Part shown: positions 58,193 through 64,000 of the stretch, piece after piece | Numbering within the stretch: the first letter of the stretch is position 1 | How the letters are laid out: the number at the start of each line of letters is the position of its first letter | Assembly (NCBI GenBank): GCA_902786015.1 | Contig: CADAAU010000007.1 | Coordinates: forward strand, 1-64,000 | Source of the DNA: an uncultured Coriobacteriaceae bacterium | GTDB taxonomy: Bacteria > Actinomycetota > Coriobacteriia > Coriobacteriales > Atopobiaceae | Direction: 5' to 3' | DNA: 64,000 nucleotides | Translations under genes and position numbers: made by a program | The notes under the pieces: model-generated | Databases searched by the model: none | Told to the model about the DNA's origin: nothing | Seen by the model: the letters and a program-made list of their open reading frames with translations, nothing else

Positions 58193-59728
58193 ATGACGCG
58201 CAAGATTCAAATTCTCGATACCACCCTTCGCGATGGCGAACAGTCGCCTGGCGCCTCCATGAACTCTGCCGAAAAGCTCATCGTGGCTCGGCAGCTCCTG
58301 CGCCTGGGCGTGGACGCCATCGAGGCTGGTTTCCCCGCATCCGGTCCGTCGGACTTCCGCGCCGTGCAAGAGGTCGGGCAGCTGGTTGGTGACGACTGCG
58401 TGGTGTGCGCCTTCGCACGTGCAAACGAGAGGGACATCGACGTCGCCGTTGAGGCACTCAAAACGGCAAAGCGTCCGCGTATCCAAACGGGTCTTGGCGT
58501 GAGTCCCGTCCACCTGAGCGAGAACCTGCACCTGAGCGAAGACGAGTGCGTGGATCGTGCAAAAAGAGTCGTCTCGTATGCGAAGCGTTTTGTGGAGGAC
58601 GTGGAGTTCTATGCCGAGGATGCCGGCCGTGCGGACCAGGAGTTCTTGGTACGCGTCGTGCAGGCGGCCGTCGATGCGGGGGCCACGGTCATCAACATTC
58701 CAGATACTACCGGATATAGCCTGCCGGAGGACTATGGCGCACGCATCGCAAACATCATGCAGCAGGTCAAAGGCATTGAGGACGTAACGGTCTCGGTGCA
58801 CGCGCATGATGATTTGGGCATGGCGACGGCCATCGTGCTGGCTGGTGTGCGCAACGGCGCCACGCAGGTCGAGTGCACCATCAACGGCTTGGGCGAGCGT
58901 GCGGGCGATGCCGCGCTCGAAGAGGTCGTCATGGCCATAAAGACGCATGGCGAGGTGCTCGATGCACACACCGACATTCGCACGCGCGAGCTCATGCGTG
59001 CGAGCAGGCTCGTCAGCCGCGTGACCGGTGCCATGGTTCAGGCAAACAAATCCGTCGTGGGCGCGAACGCGTTTGCCCACAGTGCGGGATTCCATCAGGA
59101 GGGCGTACTGCAGTCTCCTGCGGTCTATCAAATCATGGATCCCATCGAGGTCGGCTCGTTTGGCTCCGAGATCGTGCTCTCTTCCCGGTCGGGACACGCT
59201 GCGCTGCGTCACCGTCTGGCGGAGCTGGGATACTCGTTTGCGGAGGAGGAGTTCGGCGACGTCTATGCTCGCTTCCTCGAGATGGCCGACCAAAAGAAGG
59301 AAGTGTACGACGAGGACCTGGAGTCCATGCTCGAAGAGCGCTCGCGTGACGTGGAGGCCATCTATACGCTCGATGCCCTCCAGATTCAGTGCGGCGACCC
59401 GCTGGTGCCTACGGCGGTGGCAACCATCACCGACGAGAAGGGCGAGCAGTTCGTGGTGTCGGCAACGGGCATTGGCCCGATTGACGCGGCATACAAGGCC
59501 ATCAATCAGGTTGTCTCGGCCAAGTGTGAACTCGAGGAATACGTCGTAAAGGCCATCACGCGAGGTATTGACGCCATCGGCGAGGTCCTTGTGCGCATCA
59601 AGTCCGAGGACGGAAAGCTCTATTCGGGGCGTGGGGCCGACAATGATGTCGTGGTGTCGAGCGCCAAGGCATACGTGAACGCCATTAACCGCATGATTAC
59701 GACGCAGCGTTCTCGCGAGGTACGCTAG
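58193..59728 (+). CDS. leuA: 2-isopropylmalate synthase
   Basis: A 511-residue enzyme joining acetyl-CoA and 2-oxoisovalerate at the start of leucine synthesis. DTTLRDGEQSPG (9-20), the metal ligands in HAHDDLGMA and GLGERAGDAALEE are conserved, and the C-terminal leucine-binding regulatory domain (about 390-505) is present, so feedback inhibition is expected. Controlled by the leader upstream. No other leu genes follow directly. Confidence 0.94.
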   Translation: MTRKIQILDTTLRDGEQSPGASMNSAEKLIVARQLLRLGVDAIEAGFPASGPSDFRAVQEVGQLVGDDCVVCAFARANERDIDVAVEALKTAKRPRIQTGLGVSPVHLSENLHLSEDECVDRAKRVVSYAKRFVEDVEFYAEDAGRADQEFLVRVVQAAVDAGATVINIPDTTGYSLPEDYGARIANIMQQVKGIEDVTVSVHAHDDLGMATAIVLAGVRNGATQVECTINGLGERAGDAALEEVVMAIKTHGEVLDAHTDIRTRELMRASRLVSRVTGAMVQANKSVVGANAFAHSAGFHQEGVLQSPAVYQIMDPIEVGSFGSEIVLSSRSGHAALRHRLAELGYSFAEEEFGDVYARFLEMADQKKEVYDEDLESMLEERSRDVEAIYTLDALQIQCGDPLVPTAVATITDEKGEQFVVSATGIGPIDAAYKAINQVVSAKCELEEYVVKAITRGIDAIGEVLVRIKSEDGKLYSGRGADNDVVVSSAKAYVNAINRMITTQRSREVR

Positions 59729-59744
59729 CTGGAGGGGAGTGTGT

Positions 59745-60227
59745 ATGCCAGGGAAGCGATCCGAGGTCATATCGTGGGATGAGTTCTTTATGCGTGTGGC
59801 AATTGCCGCGAGCCTGAGGAGCAAAGACCCCCATACCCAAGTGGGCGCATGCATCGCGGGAACTGACCATCGCATTCTGTCGGTAGGGTATAACGGGACT
59901 CCTCACGGCCTTTCGGACGACGAGTTCCCGTGGGGGGATTCCGACGATCCCCTCAACGACAAGCACAACTACGTCATCCACGCCGAGGCGAATGCCATTC
60001 TCAACTTTCGCGGATCGCTCAAGGAGCTGGCTGGTGCCACGGTGTACGTGACGCTGTTCCCTTGCCAAGAATGTGCAAAGACCTTGGTGCAGGCGGGCAT
60101 TGGCGAGGTTGTGTACCTTGATGACAGGTACGCGCACACCGTGGGGGACGCCATAAGCCGGGCGGTGCTCGAACGCTGCGGGGTCGGGTACAGAAAAATC
60201 GAACTGCCTTCCCAGGCACGAGGCTAA
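59745..60227 (+). CDS. dCMP / cytidine deaminase family protein
   Basis: A 160-residue zinc deaminase of the ComEB/dCMP deaminase type. The zinc site is H79-A-E81 and P106-C107-x2-C110 (PCQEC). GYNGTPHGLSDDEFPW and the long insert are typical of dCMP deaminase. It makes dUMP for thymidylate. GGAGGGGA lies 6 nt before ATG 59745. A strong hairpin follows. Confidence 0.92.
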   Translation: MPGKRSEVISWDEFFMRVAIAASLRSKDPHTQVGACIAGTDHRILSVGYNGTPHGLSDDEFPWGDSDDPLNDKHNYVIHAEANAILNFRGSLKELAGATVYVTLFPCQECAKTLVQAGIGEVVYLDDRYAHTVGDAISRAVLERCGVGYRKIELPSQARG

Positions 60228-60231
60228 ACAA

Positions 60232-60263
60232 GTGGCCAGCCAGGATACTTCCGGGCTGGCCAC
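60232..60263. terminator. Terminator after the dCMP deaminase gene
   Basis: A perfect 10-bp stem GTGGCCAGCC / GGCTGGCCAC with a 12-nt loop, then ACTGCTTCTTG. Bidirectional use with the convergent GNAT gene is likely. Confidence 0.7.
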
Positions 60264-60291
60264 ACTGCTTCTTGTGCGTAGTTTGCCGTGC

Positions 60292-60777
60292 CTAAAGAAC
60301 CATGCGCATCGCCTTGTGCGTGGAGCTGTCGTCCAAGAAACCGAGCGAGCAGTAGAGCGGGTACCCGTCGTCGGTGGCGTTGAGCTCCACGACGTCAAGT
60401 TGCCTCTCGCGGGCGCCCTCGATCAGATGGCGCATCACTGCGGAAGCTAGTCCTTGGTGGCGACGCTCTTCCTTGGTGTAGACGTTAAAGAGAATGCCGC
60501 TGCGCCCGTGGGGAAAGCGCGGGCTCGGGGGTTTCTCGATGCAGAGCAACCATGCGCACGAAACGATTTCGGTCGCGCCCGAGTCGTCGGTATCGCGAGC
60601 GACGTATACCAAGAGGTCTTTTCCCATGTGCATGCGTAAATAAGACGGAAGCTCGCATTCGAGCGAGGCGCGCTGCTCGTCTGTAATCCCACCAAAGTCG
60701 CTAATCAGGTAGGCGAGTCGGAGCCGCCCGAGTTCGTCTATGTCGTGTTGGTCTGCCAGCTCGAGCGTGATGCTCAT
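60292..60777 (-). CDS. GNAT-family N-acetyltransferase
   Basis: A 161-residue acetyltransferase. The acetyl-CoA loop is RRHQGLASAVMRHLI and the C-terminal YCSLGF is typical. ATG 60777 overlaps the stop of ysxC (ATGA) and has GAGGAGG 7 nt upstream. Substrate unknown. Operon partner of ysxC. Confidence 0.9.
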   Translation of the reverse strand: MSITLELADQHDIDELGRLRLAYLISDFGGITDEQRASLECELPSYLRMHMGKDLLVYVARDTDDSGATEIVSCAWLLCIEKPPSPRFPHGRSGILFNVYTKEERRHQGLASAVMRHLIEGARERQLDVVELNATDDGYPLYCSLGFLDDSSTHKAMRMVL

Positions 60778-61358
60778 TCGCATGCCTCCTCGATTCGCTT
60801 GCGCAATTCGTCGATGCCAACGTTCTTTGTGGCCGAGGTGACGACCGTCTGTGCCCGCGGGATGGAGAACTGTTTGCACAGGGACGCGGCCTGCTGGTCT
60901 GCCTTGGCACGGCTGAGCTTGTCGGCCTTGGTAAACGCGATCACAAAGGGAATCTGTGCCTCACGAAGAAAGTCGAGCATCTGTACGTCGAGCTCCTGTG
61001 CGTTGTGGCGGGTGTCCACGAGTGCCACGACGAGGTTGAAGCTCCGTTCTTGGTCAAAGTATCCGGCTATGAGGTCGGCCCAACGCTGGCGCTCCTTGCC
61101 CGAGACCTTTGCATATCCGTAGCCGGGCAAATCGATGAGGCGGATGCCGTCAGCCTCATAAAAGTTGATGTTGGCTGTCTTTCCGGGTTGGCTCGAGGTG
61201 CGAGCAAGCGCCTTCCGTCGGCAGAGCTTGTTGATGAGCGACGACTTGCCTACGTTGGACCTTCCGGCAAAGGCGACCTCGGGAGTCGTCGATGGGGGAA
61301 GCTGCTCGGCAGTACCGTATGCTGCCTCGAAGCGGGCTGTCTCAAAACGTAGGGCCAT
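60774..61358 (-). CDS. ysxC: Ribosome-biogenesis GTPase YsxC/EngB
   Basis: A 194-residue GTPase for 50S assembly. G1 is GRSNVGKSS (32-40), G3 is DLPGYGYAKV and G4 is FTKADKLS. AAGGAG lies 6 nt before the start. Second in the minus-strand group nagZ-like, ysxC, GNAT. Confidence 0.95.
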   Translation of the reverse strand: MALRFETARFEAAYGTAEQLPPSTTPEVAFAGRSNVGKSSLINKLCRRKALARTSSQPGKTANINFYEADGIRLIDLPGYGYAKVSGKERQRWADLIAGYFDQERSFNLVVALVDTRHNAQELDVQMLDFLREAQIPFVIAFTKADKLSRAKADQQAASLCKQFSIPRAQTVVTSATKNVGIDELRKRIEEACE

Positions 61359-61384
61359 GCTTTTCTCCTTGTTCTGTGCTCTGA

Positions 61385-63337
61385 TTAGTACTGCAATCCT
61401 GTTCCGTTGGCAAAAAGTGTCATGTCGCCTTGTGGAATGGTTACGGGCAGCGTGCCCTCGGGCGCACCGTCTCCTAGAGCCACGCAAAGAGCGGCGATGA
61501 GGTTTGGCGCCCATCCCACGTTCTCTTTGTTGCTTGGTGAGGGCGCCTGCTTCATGCCGGAGCCATAGTAGCATGCCAAGAGCGCGTCGGCACGATTGAA
61601 GTGGGCAAGGTCATACGGCAGGTGCGCGCTTATGACCACGGACCGGATGCCGAGCTCCTCACATCGCTCGAGCATGGAGTCTATGAGCTTGGCGCGTCCG
61701 TCCGAAAGGTTATCGGCGTCATACATCGTAGAGACGCCAATAGCGACAGTGCAGGTTTGCAACGCGTTGTCGAGCTTCGTATCGATGCCGGTGGCGTCGT
61801 GCGCGCTCAGGATCGTGATGGCGGACGCATCGGGAAGCGTCCCCTGCGCCACGAGCCTGTCCACGGCGTATTGCGCTGCCGTAGCTTGTGACTCATATCC
61901 CACGAGCACGACGGCGCTCTGTCCGCTCTGAATGGGGAGGGTGCCGCCGTCGTTCTTTACGAGTGTGACGGCACGCTTCGCGATGTCGAGCTCAGACTCG
62001 TGATGGGCTTCGCAACCCACGGTCTGCACGGCATTGGCCACACGATCCTCGAGCGAAAGAGGGTTGGTGCGGCAGTCCAAGATATTTCGTTCGAACTTGA
62101 GCAATAGAATTCTCGTGACTGCGGCATCTATGTATTCGGCCGGAATGGTCTCTCGCTCAACGAGGTTGACGACGGCGTCAACGTAGTTGTCGAGTGCTGC
62201 AAAGTAGCTATCGAGGTCCTGAGCGGGATCGACGGGCTCAAGTAGAATGTCGGCGCCTGCCTCGATGGCCATACGCGCCGATTCCTGAGGGGCAAAGTTC
62301 TTTTCGATGGCATCCATGATGAGGCTGTCGGTGCTTATGACGCCAGGGAAATTGAGCTCGGTGCGCAATACGTCGGTGACCAGAGTCTTCGAGAGGGACG
62401 CGGGAAGGTTGATCGCCGTCCCGTCAAGCCCCGTATAGGTCTCCTTCTCGATAGAGGGGAACTGAATATGGGCCACCATCATCATGTCGGCCCCTTGCTC
62501 GATGGCAGTCGCAAAGGGAATCAGCTCTCGCTCGCGCAGCTGTTCGAGCGAGAGATCGAGGCGCGGCAGGCCCGTGTGGCTGTCGGTGCTCGTATCGCCG
62601 TGCCCGGGGAAGTGCTTGAGGCAGCCTACGATGCCGTGGTCGCGCAGTCCCTGCACAAAGGGGCTCTGTAGGCGCGCGACCAGCTGCGGGCTGTCCCCAA
62701 AGGAACGAACGCCGATTATGGGGTTGTTGGGATTGCTGTTGATGTCGATGACGGGAGCGAAGTCACAGTTGATGCCGAGCGCGGCAAGCTCTTTGCCCAT
62801 GATGGACGCCGCCTGTCGGGCATCCTCCTCGGTGCCCAAGGCGCCTAAGGCCATGTTTCCGCAGAGCTGGCAGCCGTTCACGATGCGATGCGCCGCGCCG
62901 CCCTCTTGGTCGGTGGCAATCAAAAGCGGCACGCGTCCGGTGGACTCGTCGGGGGCGTTGGCCTCCTGTATGGAGTCGATCAGTCGCGTTGCCTGTTCGT
63001 TCCCCGCGAGGTTCTCTTCAAACAACAGAACGCCGCCAAACGCATGCTCGCCAAGATAATCCCGCGCTTTTGGAACGAGCTCGGTGAGGCCAGACGTAGA
63101 CCCGTCCTTCGAATACAAGACATAACGAAGGCTGGGCACTATCATCTGCTCGACCTTACGCCTCGTGTCCATGGCATCCATGATGGACTTGACGCGGTCG
63201 TTGGCAGCGCTCGTGGCGACGACGTCTTTGTTTACGGTCTTTTGCTCGGAAGTCTCTTTGCCTGAGCATGCGACAAGGGTCATCGTGGTGCCAAGTATTC
63301 CCAGAGCGCCTCGTCTTGTGATTGACTTGTTGAGCAT
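61385..63337 (-). CDS. nagZ: Glycoside hydrolase family 3 lipoprotein (beta-N-acetylhexosaminidase type)
   Basis: A 650-residue lipoprotein: the N-terminus has RR then GALGILG, Tat-like, and a lipobox LVAC with C24. The GH3 domain shows ATDQEGGAAHRI and KHFPGHGDTSTDSHTGLP, the NagZ signature with the catalytic His/Asp loop; a second GH3 C-terminal domain follows. It should cut N-acetylhexosamine residues from cell-wall fragments outside the membrane. Longer than cytoplasmic NagZ of Gram-negatives, as usual for Gram-positives. Confidence 0.92.
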   Translation of the reverse strand: MLNKSITRRGALGILGTTMTLVACSGKETSEQKTVNKDVVATSAANDRVKSIMDAMDTRRKVEQMIVPSLRYVLYSKDGSTSGLTELVPKARDYLGEHAFGGVLLFEENLAGNEQATRLIDSIQEANAPDESTGRVPLLIATDQEGGAAHRIVNGCQLCGNMALGALGTEEDARQAASIMGKELAALGINCDFAPVIDINSNPNNPIIGVRSFGDSPQLVARLQSPFVQGLRDHGIVGCLKHFPGHGDTSTDSHTGLPRLDLSLEQLRERELIPFATAIEQGADMMMVAHIQFPSIEKETYTGLDGTAINLPASLSKTLVTDVLRTELNFPGVISTDSLIMDAIEKNFAPQESARMAIEAGADILLEPVDPAQDLDSYFAALDNYVDAVVNLVERETIPAEYIDAAVTRILLLKFERNILDCRTNPLSLEDRVANAVQTVGCEAHHESELDIAKRAVTLVKNDGGTLPIQSGQSAVVLVGYESQATAAQYAVDRLVAQGTLPDASAITILSAHDATGIDTKLDNALQTCTVAIGVSTMYDADNLSDGRAKLIDSMLERCEELGIRSVVISAHLPYDLAHFNRADALLACYYGSGMKQAPSPSNKENVGWAPNLIAALCVALGDGAPEGTLPVTIPQGDMTLFANGTGLQY

Positions 63338-63358
63338 AGTCGTCTCCTTTTTGTGCCC

Positions 63359-64000
63359 TTAGGCCTGTTTGGGCAGATTTGGCGCAAAGCCATCGTCGCG
63401 CGTGAAGATTCGCATGAACTCCTCGCCGGTGATGGTCTCCTTGCGCTGAAGGTAACGGCTGATCTCGTGCAGCTTGAAGCGATGCGCACGAAGCGTGTCG
63501 AGGGCGGTCTTGTGGCCTTCTTCCACAAGGCGCTGGACCTCCTGGTCCACCGCCTCGGCAGTGCCCTCCGAGCAGGTGAGGTCAGTGGTGCCTCCCAAAT
63601 AGCGATTGCGCTGCTGGCCGAGAGCCACCATGCCGAACTTCTCGGTCATGCCGTACTGCGTGACCATTGCCCGAGCGATGTGCGTTGCCTTTTCGATGTC
63701 GTTCGATGCGCCGTTCGTGGCCTCGCCAAAGATGAGCTCCTCGGCTGCGCGGCCGCCGCAAAGAACGGCGATCTTGTTGCGCATCTCTGAGGTGGTGGTG
63801 AGGAAGTGCTCGTCCTCGTCCACCTGCATGGTAAATCCCAGGGCACCAGATGTGCGCGGAACGATGGTGATTTTGCTTACGGGAGCGGAGCCCTTCTGTG
63901 AGGCCGCAACGATCGCGTGTCCCGTCTCGTGGTAGGCGACGACCTGCTTTTCGTGCTCGTTGAGCACGGTGGACTTCTTTTTCTCGCCCGCGATGACGAC
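63359..64000 (-). CDS. ftsH: ATP-dependent zinc metalloprotease FtsH, C-terminal part
   Basis: Only the last 213 residues lie in the window; the frame is open to the right edge, so the gene is cut there. The zinc site HETGH (YHETGHAIV) and the M41 peptidase domain with LCGGRAAEELIFG and TNGASNDIEKAT are present. The AAA+ domain and membrane helices would be upstream, outside. It degrades membrane and regulatory proteins. Confidence 0.95.
   Translation of the reverse strand, partial: VVIAGEKKKSTVLNEHEKQVVAYHETGHAIVAASQKGSAPVSKITIVPRTSGALGFTMQVDEDEHFLTTTSEMRNKIAVLCGGRAAEELIFGEATNGASNDIEKATHIARAMVTQYGMTEKFGMVALGQQRNRYLGGTTDLTCSEGTAEAVDQEVQRLVEEGHKTALDTLRAHRFKLHEISRYLQRKETITGEEFMRIFTRDDGFAPNLPKQA

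Overview
The window reads as ordinary chromosome of a host-associated, high-GC Gram-positive bacterium of the class Coriobacteriia (Olsenella/Atopobium-like). This is an inference from gene content: LPxTG-type and repeat-rich surface proteins, HspR-type heat-shock control, an indolepyruvate:ferredoxin oxidoreductase, a three-subunit fumarate reductase/succinate dehydrogenase and strong GGAGG ribosome-binding sites. No rRNA, tRNA, CRISPR array, prophage or transposase gene was recognised.

Layout. 1-10 kb: two very large surface proteins, the second with a beta-helix region and a long array of Cys/His repeats. 10-13 kb: fumarate reductase/succinate dehydrogenase (C-A-B order, minus strand). 13-15.7 kb: a membrane-tethered 5'-nucleotidase and a small membrane protein. 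15.9-17.4 kb: a 6-phospho-beta-glucosidase, followed by a gene-free array of 59-bp palindromes repeated every 102 bp. 18.2-20.4 kb: a secreted beta-helix protein with a collagen-like tail. 20.5-25 kb: guaA, then a divergent pair made of the tRNA-wobble enzyme Elp3 and a Trm9-like methyltransferase. 25-28.6 kb: an unknown membrane protein and iorAB. 28.7-29.7 kb: an HTH protein and a phosphoesterase.

29.9-34 kb: the heat-shock operon dnaK-grpE-dnaJ-hspR. clpB (45.7 kb) and hsp20 (51.2 kb) carry the same upstream inverted repeat as dnaK, so the three loci form a visible HspR regulon. 34-42.8 kb: a defence-like block with a HipA-type kinase, a complete four-gene Wadjet system (jetABCD) and, 3 nt behind it, an orphan type II thioesterase. 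42.9-45.6 kb: an amino-acid ABC transporter with fused binding and permease domains. 48.4-51 kb: a second copy of the 59-bp palindrome array, a PASTA membrane protein and two small proteins.

51.7-64 kb is mostly housekeeping: a YycJ-like hydrolase, tilS, dinB, rpsA, an MGMT-type protein, leuA behind a leucine-rich leader peptide and terminator, dCMP deaminase, a GNAT acetyltransferase, ysxC, a GH3 lipoprotein and the 3' part of ftsH, cut by the window edge.

The most notable observations are the two arrays of 59-bp palindromes with 102-bp period, the Elp3/Trm9-like pair, the three identically spaced HspR-type operators, the leucine attenuator and the Wadjet-thioesterase linkage.
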